DNA of 64,000 bases from Arcuatula senhousia (Eukaryota > Mollusca > Bivalvia > Mytilida > Mytilidae): assembly GCA_963971305.1 (NCBI GenBank), contig OZ020306.1, positions 4,518,842 to 4,582,841 on the forward strand, written 5' to 3'. Of the stretch, positions 32,629 through 45,100 are shown piece by piece. The stretch's first letter is position 1; each line of letters begins with the position of its first letter. The notes below the pieces were generated by a model that ran no database searches, was not told where the DNA came from, and was given only the letters and a program-made list of their open reading frames with translations. The position numbers and the translations under genes are program-made.

Positions 32629-32864
32629 TTAAAGAGATTCAGTTGTACATTTGGGTGACCCCGAACTGCAGCACGTACTGTTTGTATGGATTTCTATGTA
32701 ATTTAGGAATCCAATACAGGGATGGAAGGCATCATTTGTATACCCGCCACCAACAGAAAGGCCAAATGAGGAAATGAGCGAGTGATAATTGTCAATAATT
32801 TTCTTCTTGGATAGTGTTGTGGCTGTATATATGGTGCTTTTGCTGGTGCATTTACAACCAGTCC
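32629..32864 (-). CDS. Unidentified terminal-exon-like ORF (Cys-containing) inside the 23-kb element
   Basis: On the minus strand an acceptor (atattttttttag) precedes 32864. The open frame then reads TGCKCTSKSTIYTATTLSKK, KIIDNYHSLISSFGLSVGGG, YTNDAFHPCIGFLNYIEIHT and NSTCCSSGSPKCTTESL to a stop at 32629-32631. The composition is protein-like, with six Cys and one NST glycosylation site, and there is no tandem repeat under it. I do not recognise the family and cannot place upstream exons. It could be a captured host exon, a decayed element gene or chance. Confidence 0.35.
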
Positions 32865-33559
32865 CTAAAAAAAATATTGGACAAATTCTCATATACACTC
32901 GTGGTTAATGAAAGCTTGCTGGGTGACATATTTCGACTGACTTGTAGAACCAAATTAGAAGTCACACGAAAATCCTTTGGATAGTGTTTGTTGCCGATAC
33001 ATGTTCTTCTAAATCTTGATATGAATGGCATACTAGTGTTTATCTTTTAATATGAAGCTAAACTCATTTCAAAGTGGGTGTTCCTCATCATATTGTGTGT
33101 ACATTTTTCAAGTTCTAAAACACCATATTTATCGGTATTAGATATATACTTTAGTCTTTTTTGTTGTTGTAGGATGGCACGGAAAATACTTTAGTACTTA
33201 CAATGAGTAAATTAATGTCAAATAATAATAATAATAAAAAAAAACGTTTCGACCAATTACCGCATAAAACAAGTTATCAAATTTGCACAAGTTGCATAAG
33301 AAGACAACAAAGCAAAGACATACACGCCAAAAAAAAGGGATTATTGCAATGGTGCTAACTTGGTACAAGCATCTCAAAAGAAATGGTGGAGTACACTAGT
33401 AAACTGAGTTTTCTGGCTCCAAACCTCCCTCATCCGTTAATTGCGATTTGGAGAAAAGTATTTGATATATTATCTAATGGTTTCCTCAACTTCAATACAT
33501 GTAAATGGTCAACTGTATTGAGATGTCTATAGGGTTTCTAAGGGAATGCATGTGGATAT

Positions 33560-34580
33560 TTAAGTTTAGCTCATTAGCTGAACATTCATGCAAACACAAG
33601 TTCGTGCCTTTCTTTTACATTTTTCAATCTATAGGACCCAAAAACAACTAATATTGACAATAAGGGGCTATTACTCCCGTTCATTAGGGGCATCCGACAA
33701 CTCTGATCTATCGGAGACTCATGAAGAGCGCACTGAGCTAAACACTTTATACAAGCAAATGTTTTCTTTATTTCAATCTATAACGCAAAGCATTTATTTT
33801 TTGTCATAGAGATGCCATTATTGCTTTAATGCGTCATCTGACAATCTATACGTCAAAACATGTTAAGATGCATTTTTTCTTTAAAGAGCCATAACCCCTA
33901 TGGAGACTTGTGTAGAGCTCAAAGTGCTGAAGGTTTTTGAAAGCAAAAGCTTTTCTCTATCTACATAGTTTTCTCAATTTCGTAAGCTGTATATTATACT
34001 GGTGTATGGCAATAAACATGAAACAAGAGGCTACCAGGAGCCTGAATCGCTCACCTGATCCTTAAGCCATAATGGTCTCTTCTTTAAGGGGTCAACTCCC
34101 AACTAAGACACAACAGAGACGTTCCTAAGGCTAAATGAGCCGAACATTAAAGCAAGCCCCACATTTTCTCTATCTGTAATAGTTTTCATTCGTTAGGGCA
34201 AAAACATGAAAAAAACGCTATTTTTGACCTTAAAAGGGCCATAACCCCTATTAGGGGTCATCCGACAACTTTGACCCAATGGAGACTTTAGTAGAGCTTA
34301 ATGAGCTGAACATTTTAGCAAGCAACATCTTTTCTCTATCTGCAATACTAGTAGTTTTCATTCTATAGGGCAAAAACATGAAAAAATGCTATTTTTTTTA
34401 CCTTAAAAAGGGACATAACCCCTGTAAGAGGGCATCTGACAACTTCGACCCAATGGAGACTTTTGTAGAGCTTAATGAGCTGAACATTTTTGCAAGCAAC
34501 ACCTTTTCTCTTTCTGCAATGGTTTTCATTCTATGGAGAAAAAGCATGAAAAACACCATTTTTGTTCTTTCTTTTTACAC
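33560..34580 (+). mobile_element. Element X fragments, two adjacent (33560-33990 and 34022-34580)
   Basis: The second begins aacaagaggctaccaggagc followed by ctgaatcgctcacctg, one end of element X. Both bodies contain the X module (gccataacccctat, gtcatccgacaactttgacc, tggagac, agctgaacatttt, caagcaaca). The other end is missing. Confidence 0.7.
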
Positions 34581-34619
34581 AAACCCTCAAACAGTTTAAG
34601 ATTATCTTTATTATCAACA

Positions 34620-37600
34620 CTTATTATTTTTCAACTGTCATATACATGTATTTAGTGAAATAAAATGTTTGTGACATTCCATGTATTACACAAAGAATAT
34701 GTACAAAAGACATAAATTTTTCTCATGTCAATCAACCTTGAATGTGGTTAGACAGTTACTATTTTAGAATGATTTTTGTTTGCTGATATCCCCATGTACA
34801 TGTATATGTGTATTCAGTTTCATAATACTATACCCCTCCTTTATGATGAAGTAAGATGAACCTGAAGTAAGGTATAACATCCCCTTTTTATGTGTTTAAT
34901 CAACCATAAAGTTGATGAAGTAGTATAATTTTAAGGTGGTTGTTCATATTCTGATGTGCACATGTATACAGTAAGTTTCATGACAATACCATACAAACTC
35001 CATGGTAAATTAACTGAAGGTAAACCTGATTTGGGACATTCAAACAGACACTATATGCCTCTCTACTTTCGTAGATGGGGTATAAAAATATATCACTTTC
35101 TTTAGAGTGCTTAAGACAATAGACAATATTTATTTGCATTAACACATTTACATTAAATGGTTATAGCACAAAGAATAAGCAAAAAATGTCCATAAACAGT
35201 TTATAATTACAAATATAGCAATATTAACATGGCATGACAGTGGTACTAATTTATTAAGTGTATTTGCAGCTTGCAAAGAATTATTATCCTTTAACTAATG
35301 CAATGAGCAAGAGTGTTTGCTCCACTGTTGGAGGCCTCATTGTGACTTTTAAATGTTTTTTTTTCAATCTTTATAATGTGATTTGTTTTATGCATATTCC
35401 ATCTATTTTATACATGTTCAAGTTATTCTGTATTGTTTGAATTTATTAACTGCACAAGATATGGTCAAAAACTTTTTTTGTTAACATTCAAAACAAGAAC
35501 TATGCTGCTTTGAAGTGGTTTTGATCCACTATCTCTGATTTCTCAGTGTTTTACATTAAACTATCAAAGCTCATTACAGTTCCTGTAATTTAAATAAATA
35601 TTTTCTTAACTGGATGTAGACAGCTAGGGTTAACCATAGGTTGAAAATCAAGGGGGTGGGAATTTTTTGCCATTATCTTTTTTTGTCGTAATAGCTAATT
35701 TGTCATATATTTGTAATTTTAGGCAAAATTACAACAGCTAATTGATTAGATATAAAACTTTGTTTAAAGTCAAGTATAACATTATATATGTATATATAAC
35801 ACATCATATATTAACAATAAGCAATGTAACATCTCTATGCCATCTTTTGAAACCATCATTTAAGCATATTCCATGTCTTCCATGAGAAAGTTTCATGACT
35901 GACTTGATCATCTTTATGGCACACTGATATCTCTTTCACATTCTGTAAAAACAACAAAAAATTGAAATTGATTATTAAGTAATGCAACAAGGATAAAATG
36001 GAAAATAGAAAAAAAAAACAATTTGAAGCTTATGCTCACTAGTGATACCCTGCTCCAAAACTATTTCTTAGAAAAAAAACCTATTGAGAGCCTAAAATCG
36101 TTACCCACCATATGGTACTATAAGACAATATCAGACCTTTCTCTTTAGTTGCATAGTAAACTGTGATAAAAATTTTGACCTTTTTTATGTCTACTGAGTG
36201 TAAAACCTTAGTGAAGTTGATGATGAGCATAAAATCTATACACACTACAATATGTTGTAGTATAAAAATTAAAGCTACATGTATATGCAAAATATCAGAT
36301 CTTTAAGTCATGTAGTTGATTTGACAAAAGGCTCAGAGGAGCCTGAATCACTCACTTGACCAATAAAATGAAAAGGATTATTCACCAATATTGAAAGCAA
36401 TGGCTGCCAATCTACAACTAAAAGGTCAATGTCATCTTCTTAACAAGAGTATGTTATTGTAGTCAATCTGATGTCTGCTGTAACATTTATGAGCTGAAAT
36501 GATACAAAGAATAAATGGACAATAAGCATGATAAGTTTAATAGTGTTTCGTTTTGAGGTCTAAATGCTCATACTATTATTCACTTTTTTTCATTTTATAT
36601 AAGATGTGTATGTCGTATACATGTTAAGTTGCAACTTATATACATGTTGATATATTGTACAAGTGTACTATAGAATTGGACATGACATATTTTTTGTAAT
36701 CATAAATGAGAATGGAATATTAAAGAAAAAGTGTATCATGAGGTTCACAATCAAGTCTAAAAAGTACAACAAGTTTTAAGAACATATACATTGCATAATG
36801 ATGGCAATATAAGTTCCCCGACTTTGATGTCTTGATTTCAGCAACACCACTTTACAAACTTTTGTTTGGCACTTCAGTAATGTTATTTATGAATCATTTG
36901 GGTGAATATTTCTAAAAATTGACATGCAGAATTTCAACAAAAAGTGTAAACTATCATGTGTCTTCTCTGGGATTCCATGTAACTATACTGCAACATTAAC
37001 AGGGATTAACAATAATGCAACTGTACACAACATATATATATAATCAAGATAAAATACTGTAATTGGTCTTGTTGTCAATGCTGAGCAGAACAAATCTCTT
37101 AGGCAAGGCCAAAAGTAACATTAAAGGTTGTATTGGGTGTAAAGTCTCTTTAAAGTGTACATGTATGTGTGTGTTTAAGGGTAAAACACACTTTTCAACC
37201 CACCTGGGCCATATAAGGTGGTTAGTTTGAATGTTGGAGGAAACCACTGACCTTTGGTAGGTAACTGACAAACCTAGTCACATACAGGTCGGGAAGTGTT
37301 GTATTTTGTAAAGTACAAGCATGACTCGAACACCAACTGAGAGGTGTTCCGCTAGTGATCAACCAGTATCTTAGACCACTGGGCCACTCATTTGCCCCCT
37401 CTCTTTTAACTCAGGAATATAATGTAATGTAATATACAAATGTAGTGTAATGCTGTGAAGGAATTGTTGCTCCCATGTAATGACTTTGTCAATGGCAGCT
37501 TTAATCTTACTTGTCTGTGATTGCAGTTAGTCTCTTTCTAAAATTAGATCTACCACGTGCATGAGTATTGGTATAATGATGTCATTAAATGTCAACTTCT

Positions 37601-38220
37601 CTTCTTCCACTTGGTCCAGGTCTTTTAATGGTTGACTTTTTGTTTTAAACAGAGACAGTACCTGTTAAAGTAAAAAAAAATGAAAATCTATAAAATAGAA
37701 ATTACATGTATATTAAAAAAAAACAAATTTGAATAACTATCTTAATTTGTGTGTTTTTTTTTAAATTTCTAAACAGTTTCCTATGAAATTGGAAGACATT
37801 GTCAGTACAAATGGAAACTTGTAAAGGACTAAAATAAAAATAAAAATGAAACAGGAGCTTTTTTCCATTGTCCTATAACTGTCTAAAATGCTTAAATCCT
37901 TAACATTGGCAAGTCATCCTGTTCAATGCCTCTTTCTGCTCTTTATAAGCTACTTTCATTTGACGCTAGAACATTTGGTAAGCATGGTAAGAGTATTTAT
38001 AATTTTCATATCATGAGTCTTTCATAGACTATTTGAAAAAGACATATTTTAGAATTTGAAACAAGAAATTTAAAACAAGATATGGAGAGAAAAGAAAAAA
38101 TGTGGTTTTTAGGATATATACAGTCAAATATGACAAGAATTTATATTGAAAATAACCAGACATATGTACAAATGAAGAGTTTCATGCTCTTATGAATAAT
38201 AACAACCAAATAAAACAAGT
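34620..38220. other. AT-rich interior of the 23-kb element, no gene seen
   Basis: An element X end fragment lies at 36323-36360 (ggctcagaggagcctgaatc). A bivalve-like dispersed fragment lies near 37300-37400. 35503-35571 is the second arm of the inverted pair. No exon is supported. Confidence 0.45.
35503..35571 (-). repeat. Arm 2 of a distant inverted pair inside the 23-kb element
   Basis: TGCTGCTTTGAAGTGG through ACATTAAACTATCAAAGCT is the reverse complement of 28146-28214, about 7.3 kb away. Confidence 0.85.
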
Positions 38221-38221
38221 A

Positions 38222-38835
38222 ATACTGTGAGCGAGCTCACAAAAGGATACCCCCCGCTTCATACTGGACTCAAATCTCAAGTCCAGTTATCTCCCCTCAA
38301 TAATAACGAAGAGCAATACAAATTCTTCATGCACATCTACGGATCATGTCTTCCTTCATGTAAAGTTTCATCAAAATCCATCCAGATGTTTAGGAGGAGT
38401 TGCGCTTACGGGGTCTCCCATTGAATAATGTATTTAAAAAGTCTAAGTCCAATTATCTCCCCTGAATGATGTCAGAGTGTGATGAAAATTCTTCATGAAC
38501 ATCTACATATGATATACTTCCTTCATGTAAAGTTTCATCAGAATCCATCAAGCGGTTTAGGAGCATTTGCGCTTACGGGGTCTCCCATTGAATAATGTAT
38601 TTAAAAAGTCTAAGTCCAATTATCTCCCCTGAATGATGTCAGAGTGCAATGAAAATTCTTCATGCACAACTACATATGATGTACTTCCTTCATTGTAAGT
38701 TTCAGCAAAATCCTTAAAGCGGTTTAGGAGGAGAAGCGCTTACAAGTTATGTGGACAGACGGACGTACGGACGGACAGACAGACAGGGTGTTTCCAATAT
38801 ACCCCCCCAAACTTTGTTTGCGGGGGGTATAAAAA
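38222..38835. repeat. About 167-bp tandem repeat (3 units) bounded by ATACCCCCCGC / GCGGGGGGTAT
   Basis: The unit holds GGGTCTCCCATTGAATAATG, CCAATTATCTCCCCTGAATG, ATTCTTCATGCACA and TTCCTTCATGTAAAGTTTCA. It starts aggataccccccgc and ends tttgcggggggtataa after an ACGGACGGACAG run, so this is probably a nonautonomous element with internal repeats. Confidence 0.75.
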
Positions 38836-38859
38836 TACAATGTAAGGGATAGATAAAGA

Positions 38860-41600
38860 ATTCCATGGTATTACAGGTGATAACAGTCAGATAAGACAAT
38901 GAGGTGTTATAAGAGGATAGAGAGGTCAATGGTTTGATGGTTACAAGACCATGGTATGTTATGGAGAGATAAAGAGGTGCATGGTTAAACTGATGATAAC
39001 GATCATATAAGACCATCGCATGTTTTGAGCATATAGAGGGGTCTTATGGATGAAATTAAATAAGACCATGGTATGTTTAAAGAAGATTGAGGGGTCCATG
39101 GTCTTATGGATGGAAACAGTTTGGAAAGACCATGGCATGTTATAAAGAAATAAAGGGGTGTATGGTCTTATGGCTGATAACAGTCAAGTAAGACCATGAC
39201 ATGTTATAAGAGGATATAGGAGTCTATGGTCTTATGGTTGATAAAAGTCGAATAGGACCATGACATGTGATAGGAGGATAGAGGGGTTCATGGTCTTATG
39301 ATTGAAAACAGTTATATAAGACCATGGCATGTTATTGAGTGATAGAAAGGTCCATGGTCTTATAGATGATAACATGATAACAGTCAGATAAAACCATGGC
39401 ATTTTATAAGAGGATAGAGGGATCCATGGTCTTATTGATTGAAACAGTTTGATAAGGCCATAGCATTTTATAGAGAAATAAAGAGGTCCATGGTCTTATG
39501 GATAATAACAGTCAAATAAGACCATGGCATGTCTTAAGATGATAAAGGGGTCCATGGTCTTATGGTTCTTAACAGTCAAATAGGATAATGATATGTAAAA
39601 AGAGGATGAAATGGTCCATGGTCTTATGGTTAATAACAGTCAAATAAGACCATGACATGTTATAAGAGGATAGACGGATCCATGGTCTTATTGATAGAAA
39701 TAGTTTGATAAGGCCATAGCATTTTATAGAGAAATAAAGAGGTCCATGGTCTTATGGATAATAACAGTCAAATAAGACCATGACATGTTACAAGAGGATA
39801 GAGGGATCCATGGTCTTATTGATAGAAACAGTTTGATAAGGCCATAGCATTTTATAGAGAAATAAAAAGGTCCATGGTCTCATGGATAATAACAGTCAAA
39901 TAAGACCATGACATGTTATAAGAGGATAGAGGGGTCCATGGTCTTATGGCTGATAACAGTCAAATAAGACCATGATATGTTATAAGAGGATAGAGGGATC
40001 CATGGTCTTATTGATGGAAACAGTTTGGTAAGGCCATAGCATGTTATAGAGAAATAAAGAGGTCCATGGTCTTATGGATAATAACAGACAAATACAACCA
40101 TGATATGTTACAAGAGGATATACATGTAGGGATCCATGGTCTTATTGATGGAAACAGTTTGATAAGGCCATAGCATGTTATAGAGAAATAAAGAGGTCCA
40201 TGGTCTTATGGATAATAACAGTCAAATAAGACCATGACATGTTACAAGAGGATAGAGGGATCCATGGTCTTATTGATAGAAACAGTTTGATAAGGCCATA
40301 GCATGTCATAGAGAAATATATAAGTCCATGGTCTTATGGATAATAACAGTCAAATAAGACCATGATATGTTACAAGAGGATAGAGGGATTCATGGTCTTA
40401 TTGATAGAAAGTTTGGTAAGGTCATAGCATTTTATAGAGAAATAAAGAGGTCCATGGTTTTATGGATAATAACAGTTAAGTAAGACCATGGCACGTCTTA
40501 AGATGATAAAGGGGTCCATGGTCTTATGGTTCTTAACAGTCAAATGGAATAATGACATGTAAAAAGAGGATGAAAAGGCCCATGGTCTTATGGTTGATAA
40601 CAGTCAAATACAACCATGACATGTTATGAAAGGAAAGAGGGGTCCATGGTCTTAAGGTGATAACAGTAAAAAAGACCATGGCATGTGATAGGAGGATAGA
40701 AGGGTCAATGGTCTTATCAATGATAAGAGTCAAATAAGACCATGACATGTTATTAAGAGGCTAGAGGGGTCCATGGTCTTATGGTTGTAAAATCAGACCA
40801 TGGCATGTAATGAAGATATAAAGGAGTGTATGGCCAATGGCTGATAACAGTCAAATAGGACCATGACATGTTATAAGAGGCTAAAGGGGTCCATGGTCTT
40901 ATGGATGAATACAGTTAAATAAGACCATGGTATGTTATGGAGTGATGAAAAGGTCCTCGGTCTTATGGTTGATTACAGTCATATAAGACCATGGCATGAT
41001 ATAAATGAATAGAGGGGTTCATGGTCTTAAATGTCTTATGGCTGCTAACAGTCTTATAAGATCGTGATATGTTATAAGAGGATAGAGGGGTTCATGTGGT
41101 CTTATAATTGTAAAAGTTGGACAAGACCATGGCATGTACATGTAATGGAGAAAGTCTTATAGATGATAACAGGCAATTAAGACCATGACATGTTATAAGA
41201 GGATATAGGAGACCATGTTCTTATGGGTGATAACAGTCAAACAGGGCCATGACATGCTACAAGAGGAAAGAGGGGTATATGGTCTTATGGATGAAAGCAG
41301 TGGATAAGACCATGGAATGTTATGAAGTGATAGAAAGGTCTGTGGTCTAATGGGTGAAAACAGTTAAATAAGACTATGGCTAGTATTGAAGAGGAGAAAG
41401 GGGTTGAATGAAATCTGCAAGAAAAGATCATAGCATATGTTATGAGTGGTAGAGGCGTCTATGGTCTTATAGATGAAAACTTTTCAATAAGACCATTGCA
41501 TGCTATGAAGAGATAATTAGGTCAATGGTCGAATGGATGATATCAGTCAGATAAGATCATGAAACGTATGTATAGAGGGGTCCACGGTCATATAAATAAT
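38860..41600 (-). repeat. Right subterminal satellite, inverted relative to the left array
   Basis: The unit is GGTCCATGGTCTTATGGATA, ATAACAGTCAAATAAGACCA, TGACATGTTATAAGAGGATA and GAG, about 62-65 bp. Its reverse complement is the inner type of the left array. Two-unit blocks (TTGATAGAAACAGTTTGATA / AGGCCATAGCATTTTATAGA) recur around 39420-40440, showing higher-order copying. Confidence 0.92.
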
Positions 41601-41891
41601 TAAAAAACCCTTTTAATTTCCGAAATATATGATCATATATTGAGAAAATTAATAAACAAACAAGCCCTATCTGATCTTAGCATAATAACGCGTATAATGT
41701 TGAACACACTTTTTCCTTTGTCGAAAACGAAATAAATAAAAGTTTTCCAGCAATGTCTCAAGGCTGTTTTCATGCGTTTTACCTTTCTGTTCATATCAAT
41801 TTCATTTCAAGCGTTGATTTCTACGTCCACCATTTTGAAAATTTTAGAGGTAATTTTTTGCCGGGGACAGAAGCAAACATGAATTTTCAAA

Positions 41892-41938
41892 AATAAGACC
41901 GTGGTCTTAAGGATCTTTCTGGACCTTTTAAATACCTC
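41892..41938 (-). repeat. Right terminal inverted repeat of the 23-kb element
   Basis: The reverse complement begins GAGGTATTTAAAAGGTCC and ends GATCCTTAAGACCACGGTCT plus TATT. Its outermost bases supply the new stop codon of UNC93-like copy B (TAA at 41930-41928, minus strand). Confidence 0.9.
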
Positions 41939-42124
41939 CTCTCTCGTAACATTTAGCAATTACCACTGTCCCGACAGTACACACTGCCCCCGTTATATAT
42001 ATCTTGGTATCCATACACAGGAAGTGGGCGTAACCAAACCCAACAATCTGTCCTAGGGACCTAAACATCAGATATACAGCCATTGCTGATTCCACATTGG
42101 TGGGAAATAGTTCACCCATCAGAG
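41928..42124 (-). CDS. UNC93-like copy B, exon 4, truncated by insertion
   Basis: It is identical in sense to copy A exon 4 from LMGELFPTN to IAKCYER. The element begins after CTCTCTC (41939-41945) and adds GGI and a stop. Confidence 0.88.
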
Positions 42125-45100
42125 CTGAAATAGATAGACAAAAAATTGAAAGATTAGAAACAATTCAAAGATTCCATATTATCAATGAATCGACAGAGAA
42201 TATTGCTTACTAATATAAAATGTTCAGGCATATGTTGATCTTAGTTATAATTGGGGTTCCTGTTAAGGATATTTTGGTTATACTGTTCTATGCTTTTATT
42301 AGCTCACCTGGACCGAAGGTCCAGGTGAGCTATTAGTGTAAACAATATTTTATTAGTTAACAAGATGACATTAATACAAACAGATGATATTGATTTGGGA
42401 TTGGAAAACAAGTGACAAGCACTTTTACAAGTTCCTCTCCCAGGTGAGCTTTTGCCATCACTTGGCGTCTGTCGTCGTCGTCTGTTAACAATTTTTCAAA
42501 AATCTTCCCCTCACAAACTACTAAACAGAAATCAATGAAACTTGGTATGATTGTTCCTTTTCTCATTATCGATAAAATGCTTGTACTTTGTCTTACACAA
42601 TCTATGCTTCGTGTTTTTAATTTTCATTTTGTGTTTTTAATGTGGGACACTACGGATATTCACATTTTTTCCCTAAACTCCATCATTCACTACCTGAATT
42701 AGGAGACCATATTCATATATGTGTATCTCCTAGCCTACTTTGATATCTAGATCTGTCTGATTGTTTCACACGAAGTGGCGAGGTATTATGTTATACCCTC
42801 ACTTTCTTTCGGTGTCTGTCCGTCCCCCGAAGGTTTCCTAGTGATAACTTGAAAACCATCAAAGGCTTTGAATGATATTTTGCACAGGTGTTGAGTATGA
42901 TAAAATACAGGTCAAGTTCAGTTTTCAGGATGATCCGAAAAATATTATTGAAGATTTGCCACTTTATAAATTTTTAGGGGCTATAAGGTGCTTATCTGGC
43001 CCCAACTTTGTTATGAAAATAAATTTGGAGAACAGAAAAATTTATACTGAAATTAATTGATGCTTTGCATGGTTGTAATGTAACAAGCTGAAATACACAT
43101 GTCATCATTGACATGATGTCTTAATTGATTGCTTAATGATGTCATATTCCAAGAAAAGCTGAAAAACGGCCAAAATTCACAAATTTAAGACCAGTTTTTC
43201 AAAAAAATATATACATCCGCATGCCTCCACCAAAAAGATATTTCACACACTGAAATATTGTGTGATCTTGCATATTTTTGCTAAGTTTCATTTTGGTGGA
43301 GGCCTGTGGAGGCATTCAAATCTAACAAAAAAACAATGTAAAATGTGACGTTTTTCGCCATTTTAGACAAATTCTATAAAATAGTCATATTTAACAGACC
43401 CATGTAGAGAAAAGCTCTCAACTTACAATGCCATAATTGCCAAACACTTTGCTTGGATCATTTTAAGAATGTGAATTAAACATAGTTCATTCAAATAAAA
43501 TACACTGAAATTATGGGGCCAAAATAGGGTCTTAGAGCCCCTACCCCTTTGAAAATGATGAAATTTTCTGGTCTAAGAAAGATAACTCATTTCTTTTCTG
43601 TCTCTATATATATGTATAGTATATACAGTATAGTATACAAATATATTTCACTTTTGATGAATATCCTGGCGGGTATCATTTAATGTCCCATTAGATGTCC
43701 TATTTTTATCATTCAAATTAAATTACAGATCTACACATTAACGTTTTAAAGATTTCATATGTACATACCATGACTTTGTGAAAGGTATATTCCACTCCCC
43801 AGACCCCACAAGACACACAACACATAGGCTAGAACCTGAGGGTACTTAGTCCAGAACATCGTCATAATACATGTCCCACAGTGGAAACAGAAACCTGAAA
43901 TAGAACGTCATCATCACACATGTACCACCGTGGAAACAACATCATCATCACACATGTACCACAGTGGAAACAGTAACATGAAATAGAACATCATCATCAC
44001 ACATGTCCCACAGTGGAAACAACATCATCATCACACATGTACCACAGTGGAAACAGAACCCTAAAATAGAACATCCTCATCACACATGTACCACAGTGAA
44101 AACAACATCATCATCACACATGTACCACAGTGGAAACAGAAACCTGAAATAGAACATCCTCATCAAACATGTACCACAGTGGAAACAACATCATCATCAC
44201 ACATGTACCACAGTGGAAACAACATCATCATCACACATGTACCACAGTGGAAACAGAAACCTGAAATAGAACATCATCATCACCCATGTACCACAGTGGA
44301 AACAACATCAACATCACACATGTACCACAGTGGAAACAGAAACCTGAAATAGAACATCATCATCACCCATGTACCACAGTGGAAACAACATCATCATCAC
44401 ACATGTACCACAGTGGAAACAACATCATCATCACACATGTACCACAGTGGAAACAACATCATTGTCACACATTTACCACAGTGGAAACAGAAACATAAAA
44501 TAGAACATCATCATCACACATATACCGCAGTGGAAACAACATAAACATCACCCATGTACCACAGTGGAAACAACATAATTATGATACATGTTGCACAGTA
44601 GAAACAGAATCTTGACATAGAACATCATCGTCACACATGTACCACAGTAGAAACAACATCATCATCACACATGTACCACAGTGGAAACAACATCATCATC
44701 ACACATGTACCACAGTGGAAACAACATCATTGTCACACATGTACCACAGTGGAAACAGAAACATGAAATAGAACATCATCATCACACATTTACCACAGTG
44801 GAAACAGAAACATGAAATAGAACATCATCATCACACATTTACCACGGTGGAAACAGAAACATAAAATAGAACATCATCATCACACATGTACCACAGTGGA
44901 AACAACATCATCATCACCCATGTACCACAGTGGAAACAACATAATTATGATACATGTTGCACAGTAGAAACAGAATCTTGAAATAGAACATCATCGTCAC
45001 ACATTTACCACAGTAGAAACAACATCATCATTACACATATACCACAGTGGAAACAGCATCATCATCACAAATATACCACAGAGGAAACAACATCATCAAC

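Larger units (their letters stand above)
18611..41938. mobile_element. 23.3-kb TIR element with inverted subterminal satellite arrays
   Basis: Both ends begin GAGGTATTTAAA; 47-bp inverted repeats match at 43 positions. CTCTCTC flanks it at 18604-18610 and 41939-41945 and occurs once at the uninterrupted homologous site 6403-6409. Inside each end lies a roughly 3-kb array, inverted relative to the other, of units containing AAGACCATGG and CCATGGTCTT. A further conserved patch (AAATTTCAAAATGG / AAATTTTCAAAATGG) follows each TIR. No polymerase, integrase or transposase was seen inside, so it is probably nonautonomous. A 7-bp duplication in a CT-rich target leaves the exact TSD length and superfamily open. 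Satellite growth inside a smaller element is one way it could have become so large. Confidence 0.85.

Noticed and set aside
18611..41938. Polinton/Maverick or giant-virus-like integration
   Set aside because: The size fits, but no polymerase B, integrase, ATPase, protease or capsid frames are visible, and the TIR and satellite structure differ from a typical Polinton.
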